Below are positions 55,490 through 64,000 of a stretch of DNA of 64,000 nt, piece after piece. The DNA lies in contig CAVSKL010000002.1 in the NCBI GenBank assembly GCA_963728475.1, forward strand, positions 806,001-870,000. Reading direction: 5' to 3'. Each line of letters starts with the position of its first letter. The stretch's first letter is position 1. The notes beneath the pieces were generated by a model. That model was not told where the DNA came from. It was given only the letters and a program-made list of their open reading frames with translations, and did not search any database. The translations under genes and the position numbers were made by a program. This stretch comes from CAVSKL01 sp963728475 [NCBI: Candidatus Eiseniibacteriota bacterium] (GTDB taxonomy: Bacteria; Eisenbacteria; RBG-16-71-46; JABDJR01).

Positions 55490-56125
55490 CTACCCCCGGT
55501 CCACCGCGTCCGGGTTGATGGTGTAGGTGCCCAGGATTGAGGCCCGCCCCAGCACGTGCCCCTCGATCGCCTTCCGGACCGAGGGCCCGTCGAAGGCCCC
55601 CTCCACCGGGCAGCGCTCCACGTCCAGCGCGTAGAGGGTGACGTGGTAGTGGTGCACGATGGAGTCGTTCCAGGGCGGGCAGGGGCCGTCGTAGCCGAAG
55701 TACTCCCCCTCCATCTCCGGGTCGCCCTCGAACCACCGGGTGTAGCCGTTGAGCCCCTGGCGGGTGCCGCGGGGGCCGGCCGGGCCCGGCTTTCCCTTGG
55801 GGGTGACGCCCTTCCCGAACGAACCCTCTTCGATCGCCCGCACGGTGGCGGGGAGGTCCACCAGCACCCAGTGGAAGAACTCCGTCCGGGGAAGATCGGC
55901 GGGCACCGTGCGCCCTTCCCGGTTCACGTCGTCGGGGCGGGACGGCACGTCGGGATCGTGCACGACGAGGGCCAGCGACCGGGTCCCGGCGGGAAGGTCG
56001 GACCACGCCAAGTGCGGATTGCGGTTCCCGGCAAAGACCACGTGGCTTTCGGGATCGGGCTTGGCGAAGGCGCACCGCACGGGGAACGGCTGGCCGGGCC
56101 GGAAGCTGTCGCTCGTGAGTCTCAC
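55490..56125 (-). CDS. PEBP / YbhB-YbcL family protein
   Basis: A 211-residue phosphatidylethanolamine-binding-protein-like protein. The pocket motifs DPDVPSR, FFHWVLVDLP and YDGPCPPWND are present, with a C-terminal strand VRKAIEGHVLGRASILGTYT. It is larger than E. coli YbhB. Ligand and role are unknown in bacteria. The GTG at 56125 has AGGAGG 5 bases upstream. It is convergent with icd across a 51-base gap. Confidence 0.9.
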   Translation of the reverse strand: MRLTSDSFRPGQPFPVRCAFAKPDPESHVVFAGNRNPHLAWSDLPAGTRSLALVVHDPDVPSRPDDVNREGRTVPADLPRTEFFHWVLVDLPATVRAIEEGSFGKGVTPKGKPGPAGPRGTRQGLNGYTRWFEGDPEMEGEYFGYDGPCPPWNDSIVHHYHVTLYALDVERCPVEGAFDGPSVRKAIEGHVLGRASILGTYTINPDAVDRG

Positions 56126-56186
56126 CGTTTCCTCCTCTCGGCTCCGGGGCACCGGCCGCCCGGCGCCGCCGGTCCCCCGGGCCGCG

Positions 56187-57599
56187 TTAGCCGCGCGCCC
56201 GGGCGTGGGCGGCCAGGACGTGGGCCACGCACGCGGTCACCTTCTTTCCCGCGGCCACGTGCAGGAACTCGTTCGGCCCGTGGGCGTTGGAGAGCGGCCC
56301 CAGCACCCCGGTGATCATGAACTGGGCGAGTGGGTAGCGCTCCCCCAGCATGGCCATGAACGGGATGGAGCCGCCCTCCCCCATGTAGCATGGGGGTTTT
56401 CCGAAATAGGTCTCCGAGGCCTCGGAGAGGGCGCTTTCGAGCCAGGAGGCGAGCTCGGGCGCCGCCCACCCGTTCCCCGCCGCTTCCGGGGTGAAGGTGA
56501 CCTGGGCGCCGTAGGGCGGATCCTTCTCCAGGATCGCCTTCACCTCCCCGGTGCCGCGCATGCCGTCCACCCCGGGGGGAATGCGGATCGAGATCTTGAA
56601 CACGGTCTCGGCCCGCAGGACGTTGCCCGCGCTCTCGACCGGGGGGAAGCCCTCCCCCCCCACCACCGCCAAGGTCGGCCGCCAGGTGTTGTTGAGCATG
56701 AGCTCCTCCACGTCGGCGGTGAGCGGGCGCGCGCCGGGCACGAAGGGCTGGTCCTGGTAGACCGCGGTCCCGACCACCTTGGCCGCCTTGCGGATCTGCT
56801 CCAAACGGTCGGTGGGGACCGGCACGTGAAAGCTCGCTATCTTGATCTCGCCGGTCTCCTCGTCCTCGATCCGGCTCAACAGGCTCCGCAGGATCCGAAA
56901 GCTGGAAGGGACGATCCCCCCCGCGCCGCCGGAGTGCACCCCTTCCTCCAGGATCTTCACCTTGAGCGCTCCCGCCACCAGGCCGCGGAGGGAGGCGGTA
57001 AGCCAGAGCTGGTCGTAGTTGCCGGCGCCGGAGTCGAGGCACACGATCAGCTCCGGCACCCCGATCCGGTCGGAAAGATGTTCGATGTAGGGGGGGAGAT
57101 CCGGGCTCCCGCTCTCCTCGGTGGCCTCGATCAGGATCACGCAGCGGGAGTGGGGGGTCTCCGCCCGCTGGAGGGCGGCGATCGCGGTCACCGCGGCGAA
57201 GGCGGCGTAGCCGTCGTCGGCGCCCCCCCGGCCGTAGAGCTTGCCGTCCCGGAGCACCGGGGTCCACGCTCCCAGCCCTTCCTTCCAGCCGTCCATGGGC
57301 GGCTGCTTGTCCATGTGGCCGTAGAGGAGCACGGTGCGGTCGGACTCCCCCGGGACTTCCATGTAGAGGAGCGGAGTGCGCCCTTCCAGCCGGACGATCT
57401 CGGTGGTGAGCCCCTTCACCCCGCGTCCCTTGCACCACTCCTCGATCCTCCCCATCGCCTGCTCCAGATGGCCGGTCTCCGCCCAGCGGGGATCGAAGAC
57501 CGGGGACAGCGCGGGAATCGCGATGTAGTCCTCGAGAGCGGGAACGATAGCGTCGTCCCAGGCGGAATCGACGTAGGAACGGATCTTCTCGGAGCTCAT
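56187..57599 (-). CDS. M20-family dipeptidase-type metallopeptidase
   Basis: A 470-residue M20 peptidase (CNDP/PepV-like). Metal-site motifs: LLYGHMDKQP, GRGGADDGYAAF with the bridging aspartate, and the catalytic glutamates in EATEESGSPDL. The lid/dimer domain contains GVHSGGAGG, and the last metal histidine is in GPNEFLH. It likely hydrolyses dipeptides or related amides in the cytoplasm. No signal peptide is present. GGGAGGTG lies before the ATG. Confidence 0.92.
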   Translation of the reverse strand: MSSEKIRSYVDSAWDDAIVPALEDYIAIPALSPVFDPRWAETGHLEQAMGRIEEWCKGRGVKGLTTEIVRLEGRTPLLYMEVPGESDRTVLLYGHMDKQPPMDGWKEGLGAWTPVLRDGKLYGRGGADDGYAAFAAVTAIAALQRAETPHSRCVILIEATEESGSPDLPPYIEHLSDRIGVPELIVCLDSGAGNYDQLWLTASLRGLVAGALKVKILEEGVHSGGAGGIVPSSFRILRSLLSRIEDEETGEIKIASFHVPVPTDRLEQIRKAAKVVGTAVYQDQPFVPGARPLTADVEELMLNNTWRPTLAVVGGEGFPPVESAGNVLRAETVFKISIRIPPGVDGMRGTGEVKAILEKDPPYGAQVTFTPEAAGNGWAAPELASWLESALSEASETYFGKPPCYMGEGGSIPFMAMLGERYPLAQFMITGVLGPLSNAHGPNEFLHVAAGKKVTACVAHVLAAHARARG

Positions 57600-57680
57600 G
57601 ACCGGACACCTCCCTCACGCTTCCATGGTCGTGCGCGCGGCCTGCGCCATCCCGCCCGCCGCACCGGACATCCGGCGAGT

Positions 57681-58580
57681 CTACACCGCTCGCCGCGGGC
57701 GGCCCACCCCGCGGGGCGGACCCCGGCGCTGTTCCGCCACCAGGATTCCGGCCACGATGAATCCGCCCCCCAGCCACTGGACCGCGGTCAGGGTCTCGCC
57801 GAGGATGAGGAAGGAGAAGAACGAGGCGAACACCGGCTCCGCGGTGAAGATCACCCCCGCCCGGGTGGCGGTGGTGTCGCGCTGGAACCGGTTCTGGAGA
57901 TAGTTGGTGAACGCGAACACGGGACCGGTGACGGCCAGTCCCCAGGCCAGGGCCGGCCCCCACCGGAGCGGCTCGCCGGCCGCCAGCGCCGCCGGCGCGA
58001 ACACCACCGCCAGGATCAGGAACTGCACCAGGACCAGGTCCCGGAACGGGTGGCGCCGGGTCAGGACCTCGATGAGGATGATGTAGATCGCGAACCCCAC
58101 CGCGCAGCCCAGGGTGATGAGGTCCCCGCGGGCGACCCCCCCGGAGCCGGGGCCGGTGAGGAGGAAGAGACCCACCGTGGCCGTCGCCGCCCCCGCCACC
58201 GGCCACCGGCCGGGGAGGCGGCGGGTGAAAACGGGATAGAGTATCGGGATCAGGATCACGCTCAGCCCGGTGATGAACGCGCTCCGGGTGGGGGTGGTGG
58301 TGACCAGCCCCAGGGTCTGGGCGTAGAGCGAGCCCGCCAGCAGGAACCCCAGCAACCCTCCCGGGATCAAGGTGGAGCGGGCCGGGATCCGGAAGCGCAA
58401 CAGCGGCCACATCATCACCAGGGCCAGCGGGAACCGGAGCGCCACGAAGGTGAGGGGGCCGGTGTACCCGAGCGCTCCCTTGATGAGGGGAAAGGTGACG
58501 CCCCAGCAGAGGGTCACCACGAGGAGCGCGGCCTCGGCCCGGCGCGCCGGCGTGCGGAAGATCCCCATGTCCCCCCTCAT
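57681..58580 (-). CDS. EamA/DMT-family transporter
   Basis: A 299-residue membrane protein with ten predicted helices in two EamA repeats (first GVTFPLIKGALG, second YIILIEVLTRR and FTAEPVFASFFSFLILGE). The family exports metabolites or amino acids; the substrate cannot be read from sequence. The start is ATG 58580 or ATG 58568; neither has a convincing ribosome-binding site. It lies between the M20 peptidase and nuoI and does not belong to the respiratory complex. Confidence 0.85.
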   Translation of the reverse strand: MRGDMGIFRTPARRAEAALLVVTLCWGVTFPLIKGALGYTGPLTFVALRFPLALVMMWPLLRFRIPARSTLIPGGLLGFLLAGSLYAQTLGLVTTTPTRSAFITGLSVILIPILYPVFTRRLPGRWPVAGAATATVGLFLLTGPGSGGVARGDLITLGCAVGFAIYIILIEVLTRRHPFRDLVLVQFLILAVVFAPAALAAGEPLRWGPALAWGLAVTGPVFAFTNYLQNRFQRDTTATRAGVIFTAEPVFASFFSFLILGETLTAVQWLGGGFIVAGILVAEQRRGPPRGVGRPRRAV

Positions 58581-58657
58581 CGAAACGTTCGCGGACAGAC
58601 GAAGAGGCGGCCCCCGCCGGAGACCGCCTCGGTGCCGCGCGGCGCGAAGACCCCGGA

Positions 58658-59110
58658 TCAATAGTCCTGGAGCAGGACCTCCTTGGTGTAGATCATCTCG
58701 TCCAGGGAGGTGGTGTTGAGCTCGTACATCTTGCTCATCTCGATCGCCATCTTGGGGCAGGCCTCCTCGCAGTAGCCGCAGTTGATGCAACGGCCCATGT
58801 GGATCTTGAAGTCCACCGGGTGCCGCTCCTTCACCCGGTCGGTCTCCCCCGCCTGGAGTTCGATGGCGTTGGGGGGGCAGACCACCGCGCAGAGCCCGCA
58901 GGCCACGCACTTGGCCTCGTTCTGCTCGTCCATGACCAGCTTGGGATAGCCGCGGAAGCGTTGCGCCATCTTCCAGCGCTCCTCGGGGTACTGCATGGTC
59001 GAGGGCTTGGAGACCAGGGTCTTGAGCGTCACCGCGTAGCCCTTGACCAGCTCGGGCAGGATGAGCTTCTCCCCCAGCGACTTCCGGTTGCGGTTGGTGT
59101 TGGCGACCAC
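58658..59110 (-). CDS. nuoI: NADH-quinone oxidoreductase subunit I
   Basis: NuoI (150 residues) carries two [4Fe-4S] clusters between NADH-side and quinone-side subunits. Both cysteine motifs are intact: CVACGLCAVVCP and CINCGYCEEACP. The C-terminal YTKEVLLQDY is short. The start is GTG at 59110 with GAGGT 8 bases upstream. It follows nuoG after 60 bases; NuoH, which usually sits between them, is absent. Confidence 0.95.
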   Translation of the reverse strand: MVANTNRNRKSLGEKLILPELVKGYAVTLKTLVSKPSTMQYPEERWKMAQRFRGYPKLVMDEQNEAKCVACGLCAVVCPPNAIELQAGETDRVKERHPVDFKIHMGRCINCGYCEEACPKMAIEMSKMYELNTTSLDEMIYTKEVLLQDY

Positions 59111-59170
59111 GTTATCGACCTCGTTTCTGCATTGCCGCCACCGGCGCGCGGCCGGCGGCGGGCGGAAAAT

Positions 59171-61261
59171 TCAGCGTCCGGCGGCGAGGGCGGCGGTGCG
59201 GGCAGCCTCGCCGCGGGCTCCGTCGCGCCCCACCTTGCCGTAGTCGAGCCCGGCGAACACCGGCACGTCCCGCGCCAGCTCCCGGAACACGTCCACCGGC
59301 TGGGGACCCTTCATCTTGGCTCCCACCATCGCCGCCAGCCGGTGAAGGGTCTGGAGGCTGGTGGGGACCCGGGGCACGATGTTCCGCCGGGAGAGCTGCA
59401 CCACGCCGTCGGCGGTGGTGTAGGTGAAATCCGATTCGACGAAGGAGGGCGTGGGCAGGATCACGTGGGCGAACCCGGCGACCTCGTCCGCGAACAGGTC
59501 GAACGCCGCCACGAAGGGGGCCCGGGCCAGGAGCGCCTTTTCCTCGGGGGTGAACTTCCAGCGGGCGCGCCGGCCCGAGTTGACCAGGAAGAGGACGCGG
59601 ATCCGCCCCTCCGCCGCCGCCTCGAGCATGGGCCGCCACTCCATCCCGGGTTCCGCCGCCACCCGCCCCCCCCACCGGGTCTTCCAGACCTGGGCCTCGT
59701 CGGGGCTCACCGGGCGGTAGCCGGGGAAGTAGTGGGGGCTCACCCCCGCCGCCATCGCCCCGGTCAGGTTGGCGCCCTCGTCCAGGACCAGCGCCTTCCA
59801 GGCCGAGCCCTTGGGGCCGGAGCCGAGCAGGGTCTCCAGCACCTCCGCCACCTCGCCGTTGAACGAGGCGGCGTTCACCAGCACCGCGACCCGCGCCGCG
59901 CCGCGAAGCCCGCCCGCGATGCCGCCGGACTCCCCGGAGGCCAGCTTGGCCGCCAGCTCCTCCATCCAGCGCGCGGCCCGGTTGGCGGGAACCCGCTCCA
60001 CCGCCGCCGCGTCGCCGTCGAGCCGGCCCGCCTCGGGCGAGGCCAGGAAGAGCTTCACGCCCTTCTGGCGCGCCGCTTTCCGCGCGCGAAGCGAATAGAC
60101 AGGGTGGGTTCCGGCCAGGTCGCCCCCCACCACCAGGATCGCGTCCACCTCCTCGATGGAGGTGATGGATTCGAGCAGCCGCCCCCGCCGGGCCAGATCG
60201 ACCCGGGCCGGGGTGAGGGCCTCGTCCCGCCCCGCGGACAGATTGTTGCTCCCGAGCGCGGTGCGCACGAAGCGCTGGAAGGCCCAGTACTCCTCGTTGG
60301 CCAGGTGGCGGGTGAAAAGCGCCCCGGCATGGTTCTGGCCCCGGGCGGCCACCGGTTTCACCGCGTCGGCCACCACCTTCAGGGCGTCCGCCCACTCCAC
60401 CTCGACCAGCTTCCCCTCCATCCGGATCCGGGGAAGAACGAGGCGGTCGGGGTCGTTGACGAAATCCACGTCGAAGCGACCGTGGTCGCAGAGCCAGTAG
60501 TCGTTGACCCGGGTATTGGGGCGGGCGGTCAGCCGCTCCACCCGGCCCTTCTTGGACCACACGTAGGTGTCGCAGCCAACCGAGCAGGCGGTGCACACGC
60601 CTTCGCTCGAGCCCATCTCCCAGATCCGGCTCTTGAACCGGAAGTCGCGGGAGGTGAGCGCCCCCACCGGGCAGAGGTCCACCACGTTGCCGCTGAAGGG
60701 ATCGTCGAACGTCGTCCCGGGCGGGCTGCCCACCGTGGTGTAGACGCCGCGGTCGGAGAGCATGATCTGGTTCGACCCGGAGACTTCCTGGGTGAAGCGG
60801 GTGCAACGCCAGCACAGGATGCAGCGCTCCTCGTCGAGGATCACGTGGGGGCCGAGTTCGACCCGCTTGTTCTTCTTGACCTTGAGGTCGTTCAGCCGGC
60901 TCACCCCGGAGCCGTGGTCGAACGAGATGTCCTGGAGCGGGCACTCGCCGCCCTGGTCGCAGACCGGGCAGTCGAGGGGATGGTTCAGGAGCCAGAACTC
61001 GATCACCGCCCGGCGCGCCTTCTCCGCCTCCGGGGTGTAGAGCCCGACCTCCATCCCGTCCCGGATCTCGGTGGCGCAGGCGGGGGTGAGCTTGGGCATC
61101 CCCTTCACCTGGCACAGGCAGACCCGGCACACCCCCACCACCCGGAGCCCCGGGTGGTAGCACATCTGCGGAACCTCGAGCCCCAGCTTCTCCGCCGCCT
61201 GGAGGATGGTGGTCCCCTGCGGCACCTCGACCTCGCGTCCGTCGATCTTGACCTTTGCCAT
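59171..61261 (-). CDS. nuoG: NADH-quinone oxidoreductase subunit G
   Basis: NuoG (696 residues) is the largest peripheral subunit. The N-terminal ferredoxin domain binds [2Fe-2S] with CYHPGLRVVGVCRVCLCQVK. It is followed by the histidine-ligated cluster motif (HPLDCPVCDQGGECPLQD) and a [4Fe-4S] site with CILCWRC ... LCPVGAL. A further CTACSVGC motif starts the molybdopterin-oxidoreductase-like domain (about 210-696). The length fits Thermus-type NuoG rather than the longer E. coli form. Confidence 0.95.
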   Translation of the reverse strand: MAKVKIDGREVEVPQGTTILQAAEKLGLEVPQMCYHPGLRVVGVCRVCLCQVKGMPKLTPACATEIRDGMEVGLYTPEAEKARRAVIEFWLLNHPLDCPVCDQGGECPLQDISFDHGSGVSRLNDLKVKKNKRVELGPHVILDEERCILCWRCTRFTQEVSGSNQIMLSDRGVYTTVGSPPGTTFDDPFSGNVVDLCPVGALTSRDFRFKSRIWEMGSSEGVCTACSVGCDTYVWSKKGRVERLTARPNTRVNDYWLCDHGRFDVDFVNDPDRLVLPRIRMEGKLVEVEWADALKVVADAVKPVAARGQNHAGALFTRHLANEEYWAFQRFVRTALGSNNLSAGRDEALTPARVDLARRGRLLESITSIEEVDAILVVGGDLAGTHPVYSLRARKAARQKGVKLFLASPEAGRLDGDAAAVERVPANRAARWMEELAAKLASGESGGIAGGLRGAARVAVLVNAASFNGEVAEVLETLLGSGPKGSAWKALVLDEGANLTGAMAAGVSPHYFPGYRPVSPDEAQVWKTRWGGRVAAEPGMEWRPMLEAAAEGRIRVLFLVNSGRRARWKFTPEEKALLARAPFVAAFDLFADEVAGFAHVILPTPSFVESDFTYTTADGVVQLSRRNIVPRVPTSLQTLHRLAAMVGAKMKGPQPVDVFRELARDVPVFAGLDYGKVGRDGARGEAARTAALAAGR

Positions 61262-61289
61262 GGAACTCCTCGGCCTCCCGGCGACCGGT

Positions 61290-62513
61290 CTAGCGGTCTA
61301 CCTCACCCAGCACGATGTCGATGGAACCCAGCGCGGCGACGATGTCGGACAGGAGCCGGCCCTCCACCATGGGGGGCAGCGCGCGCAGGTTGATGAACGA
61401 AGGGGAGCGGATGTGGAGCCGGTAGGCGTGGCTGGTGCCGTCGCCCACGATGTAGAAGGCCAGCTCCCCCTTGGGGTTCTCGTGGGAGAAAAACACCTCG
61501 CCGGGCGGGGCCGCCACCCCCTCGCACACGATCTTGAAATGGTCGATCAGCTCCTCCATGGAGCCGTAGGTCTTGGCCTTGGGCGGGAGGCTCACCTTCG
61601 GGTCCTCGATCCGGTAGGGGCCCTCGGGGAGCCCGTCCAGCGCCTGCCGGATGATCTTGAGGCTCTGCCGCATCTCCTCGATGCGGACCAGGTACCGGTC
61701 GTACACGTCGCCGACCGAACCCACCGCCATGTCGAAATCGAGTTCCTTGTAGACCAGGTAGGGCATGCACTTCCGCAGGTCCCACCGCACTCCGCTCGCC
61801 CGCAGGTTGGGGCCGGTGAGCGAAAGATCCACCGCCTGGTCGGCGGTGATCACCCCCACCCCCTTGGTCCGCTCCATCCAGATGCGGTTGGTGGTCAGGA
61901 GGTCCTCGTAGTCGTCGATCTTGTCCGGCATGTAGTCGAGGAAGTTCCGGATCGCGGTCGCGATCTCGGGGGTCATGTCGAAGGCCACGCCCCCCACCCG
62001 CGTGAACGAGGTCATCATGCGGGCGCCGGTGAGCATCTCGAACAGGTTGTACATCACCTCCCGCTCGCGGAAGGTGAGGAAGAACACCGTCATCGCCCCC
62101 ACGTCCAGCGCCCAGGTTCCGAGGCCGACGAGGTGGGAGGCCACCCGGGCCATCTCCACCCCGATGGTGCGGATGTACTGGGCCCGGCGGGGCGCCTCCA
62201 CCCCCACCAGCTTCTCCACCGCCAGCATGTAGGCGGTGTTGTTGGCGATCTGGGAAAGATAGTCGAGCCGGTCGGTGTAGGGCACGAACTGATGGAAGGT
62301 CTTCTCCTCGGCCAGCTTCTCCATGGCCCGGTGGAGATAGCCCATGTGCGGGGTGCAGGTGATGACCTCTTCCCCGTCCAGCTCCAGGAGCAGCCGGAGC
62401 ACCCCGTGAGTGCTGGGGTGCTGCGGGCCCATGTTGAGGGTGAAGGTCTTGGTGCGGAGCCCCCGCCCGTCGGGCGTCGGCTCCAGCATGGGCCTGAGGT
62501 CGGTCGTGCTCAC
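61290..62513 (-). CDS. nuoD: NADH-quinone oxidoreductase subunit D
   Basis: NuoD (407 residues) forms part of the quinone site. Signatures: LNMGPQHPSTHGVLRL near the start, TPHMGYLHRAMEKLAE, RVGGVAFDMTPE and SPSFINLRALP near the end. It has no NuoC domain fused at the N-terminus. The GTG at 62513 has GGAGG about 11 bases upstream. It lies directly after nuoB. Confidence 0.96.
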   Translation of the reverse strand: MSTTDLRPMLEPTPDGRGLRTKTFTLNMGPQHPSTHGVLRLLLELDGEEVITCTPHMGYLHRAMEKLAEEKTFHQFVPYTDRLDYLSQIANNTAYMLAVEKLVGVEAPRRAQYIRTIGVEMARVASHLVGLGTWALDVGAMTVFFLTFREREVMYNLFEMLTGARMMTSFTRVGGVAFDMTPEIATAIRNFLDYMPDKIDDYEDLLTTNRIWMERTKGVGVITADQAVDLSLTGPNLRASGVRWDLRKCMPYLVYKELDFDMAVGSVGDVYDRYLVRIEEMRQSLKIIRQALDGLPEGPYRIEDPKVSLPPKAKTYGSMEELIDHFKIVCEGVAAPPGEVFFSHENPKGELAFYIVGDGTSHAYRLHIRSPSFINLRALPPMVEGRLLSDIVAALGSIDIVLGEVDR

Positions 62514-62576
62514 CGTGTGTTCCCTCCGATCATCCTGTACCGCGGGTCCGGCGAGGCGCCGCCGGAACGCGCCCGC

Positions 62577-63323
62577 TCAGCTCTCGCCGTTCTGCCGCTT
62601 CGTCCCCGCCGCCAGCCGCCGGTAGCGATCGCTGGCCAGGTCCACCGAGCCGCCCTTGACCGCGGCGGTGGGGATGCCGAGAGGCCGCACCAGCTCCACC
62701 CGGCGGCCGGTCTCGTCCAGGGTCTCGGCCACTTCCAGCCGGCGCCCGGGGCTCTTCATCACCCGCCCCTGCCGTTGCGCGCGCACCGTGGCCAGCTTGT
62801 CGTAAAAGAGCTGGCTCAGCTCCCACTGTCCCTCGTGGGCGGCGCGGGCCTTGTTGGGGGGCTCGTCGGAACCGATCAGGTCCTGGATGTGCTGAAGCGC
62901 CGAGAGCAGGTTCTCGGGCCGCGGGGGGCATCCGGGCACGTATACGTCCACCGGGATCACCTGGTCCAGACCCTGAACGGTGGAGTAGGAGTGGAACATG
63001 CCGCCGGTGCAGAGGCAGGTGCCCATGGCGATGACCCACTTGGGCTCGGGCATCTGCTCGTAGATCTTCTTCACCACCGGCGCCATCTTGTTCACCAAGG
63101 TGCCCGCGGTGAGCATGAGGTCGGCCTGGCGAGGCGAGAAGCGGAGCACCTCGGAACCGAACCGCGCCATGTCGAACCGGCTGGCCGCCACCGCCATCAT
63201 CTCGATGGCACAGCAGGAGATGCCCATCGGCATCGGCCACACCGAGTTCTTCCGGGCCCACTTCAGGGCAAAATCGAGTCGCGTGGTCAGAATTCGGCTG
63301 AGGACTTCCTTCTCGAGACCCAT
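62577..63323 (-). CDS. nuoB: NADH-quinone oxidoreductase subunit B, C-terminally extended
   Basis: NuoB (248 residues) binds cluster N2 next to the quinone. The ligand motifs are [21 protein letters not shown] and [11 protein letters not shown]. The conserved part ends near residue 165. About 80 further residues follow (from [20 protein letters not shown]), basic and without recognised motif. The ATG at 63323 has GGGGAGA 7-8 bases upstream. No nuoA precedes it and no nuoC separates it from nuoD. Confidence 0.93.
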   Translation of the reverse strand: MGLEKEVLSRILTTRLDFALKWARKNSVWPMPMGISCCAIEMMAVAASRFDMARFGSEVLRFSPRQADLMLTAGTLVNKMAPVVKKIYEQMPEPKWVIAMGTCLCTGGMFHSYSTVQGLDQVIPVDVYVPGCPPRPENLLSALQHIQDLIGSDEPPNKARAAHEGQWELSQLFYDKLATVRAQRQGRVMKSPGRRLEVAETLDETGRRVELVRPLGIPTAAVKGGSVDLASDRYRRLAAGTKRQNGES

Positions 63324-63380
63324 CCGGGCTCTCCCCTTTCGCGCGTTGTCCACCGGTTCCGGAGCGGCGATCAGCGGACG

Positions 63381-63409
63381 AGTATAGGGTTTTGTGAAAT
63401 GCCGCACAA
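63381..63409 (-). promoter_or_regulatory. Promoter for nuoB-D-G-I
   Basis: TTGTGC, 17 bases, TATACT on the minus strand, ending about 57 bases before the nuoB ATG. Confidence 0.6.
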
Positions 63410-63555
63410 GGCGGAGGGGGGTGAAAGAGTCAATTCCACGGGGGCGAAACCCCCCGGGATTTCAAGGGGTTCCGGGCTCGGCCGGGGGGCCGGCCGGCTG
63501 CGGGGAGCCGGCCCCGGGCGCTCAGCCGCGGTCGACCGCGGCCGGCCCTCCCCGG

Positions 63556-64000
63556 TCACCCGAGCCAGCGGGTCCGGGCCCACACCGCCGCCACCGCCCA
63601 CGCTTCCGCGTTCAGGGTGAGCGCCTCCACCCGGAGCGCCCGCCCCCAGGAGCGCTCGCCGGCCGGGCCCGCTCCGGACGCCCGGGCGGCCCGGAGCCGC
63701 CACCCCGCCGCCGGCACCGTGTCCCGGTAGGCGGCCCACGCCTCCGGGAAGGCCGCGGCGAGCGCCGCCTCCTCCCGCTCCGCGTGAAGCCGGTAGAGGA
63801 CCAGGAAGGCCGCCGCGACCCCGGCCGGGAACCAGGGCCATCCCGCTCCGCTCAGCACGGCGAAGCCGACCGCCAAAGCGAAGTTCCCCTGATAGAGCGG
63901 GTGGCGGGTGTGGGCATAGGGCCCGGTGGTCACGAGCTTCCCGGCCCGAGGCCTCCGCGAGCGCGCGGTCCGCCCCAGATGCGCCGCCCCCCAGAGCCGC
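63556..64000 (-). CDS. Isoprenylcysteine/phospholipid methyltransferase-like protein, partial
   Basis: The frame is open from the right edge to a TGA at 63556, so the 5' part is outside the window. The family motif is seen as GPYAHTRHPLYQGNF, followed by hydrophobic helices and an E-x-x-L...Y-x-x-Y-x-x-x-V-like stretch (AFPEAWAAYRDTVP). This is the ICMT/PEMT membrane methyltransferase family. The residues before the GTG at 63933 (RPRAGKLV) fit the family, so the true start lies further upstream. The substrate is unknown. Confidence 0.75.
   Translation of the reverse strand, partial: RLWGAAHLGRTARSRRPRAGKLVTTGPYAHTRHPLYQGNFALAVGFAVLSGAGWPWFPAGVAAAFLVLYRLHAEREEAALAAAFPEAWAAYRDTVPAAGWRLRAARASGAGPAGERSWGRALRVEALTLNAEAWAVAAVWARTRWLG

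Noticed and set aside
62577-62828. NuoB extension as a fused NuoC remnant
   Set aside because: The extra residues lack the NuoC signature (ERE-x-x-DM-type motif) and are much too short, so a NuoB-NuoC fusion is not supported.
63525-63542. An 18-bp perfect palindrome GCCGCGGTCGACCGCGGC
   Set aside because: It lies between the stop of the partial methyltransferase gene and the nuo promoter. It may be part of a terminator or operator, but it has no loop, no U tract and no repeat elsewhere that I can see.

Overview
The window is a 64 kb stretch of a very GC-rich chromosome (about 70% by eye). The organism is a diderm, heterotrophic, respiring bacterium: it encodes an Omp85 protein with a TamB partner, several lipoproteins, an RseP protease, NADH:quinone oxidoreductase subunits and NADP-type isocitrate dehydrogenase. 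Three traits point to the wider FCB neighbourhood, possibly a Candidatus Eisenbacteria-like lineage: an Omp85 protein carrying a lipobox (TamL type), FlgD-Ig-like C-terminal tails on exported proteins, and propeller-rich surface proteins. That placement is inference; no rRNA is present. Only two genes, a CDP-alcohol phosphatidyltransferase and icd, lie on the plus strand. The minus-strand genes are packed tightly, often with ATGA, GTGA, TTGA or TGATG overlaps, and TTG and GTG starts are common.

Layout. Positions 1-7250 hold gatC-gatA-gatB-purD-purE behind the helicase gene pcrA, plus the first codons of another gene at the left edge. Positions 7318-21394 form a long collinear run read from right to left: rpsB-tsf-pyrH-frr (translation and UMP kinase), uppS-cdsA-dxr (isoprenoid and phospholipid precursors), an inserted family 4 glycosyltransferase, then rseP-tamL-tamB (envelope). 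rplM-rpsI follow with a near-consensus promoter and a clear terminator. Positions 22.7-31.9 kb hold a bacilliredoxin, mtnA, a gene remnant, maf, the plus-strand phosphatidyltransferase and the coupled operon recJ-rel-dtd.

Positions 30.66-36.43 kb carry the most unusual locus: four overlapping envelope genes. They are a peptidase/beta-propeller/outer-membrane-barrel fusion that appears to start at ATT, a PQQ-type propeller lipoprotein, a small exported membrane protein and a second propeller lipoprotein. RNase P RNA, an RNase HI-type protein and a zinc-ribbon coiled-coil protein follow, then two tRNA genes (Val-CAC and a CAU tRNA that looks like Ile2). A glycosyltransferase/methyltransferase/flippase-like operon and an exported NHL-repeat protein with a FlgD-Ig tail come next.

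Positions 43.6-53.9 kb hold superoxide dismutase (frameshifted in a G8 run), a macromolecular-synthesis cluster rpsU-mutS2-dnaG-rpoD, rsmE, dnaJ (frameshifted in a G11 run) and nrnA. On the right are icd with an unusual four-cysteine insertion, a PEBP-family protein, an M20 peptidase, an EamA transporter and a reduced nuo cluster (B-D-G-I only). The window ends in a methyltransferase gene cut by the right edge. Coordinates of promoters and hairpins were counted by hand and may be off by one or two bases.
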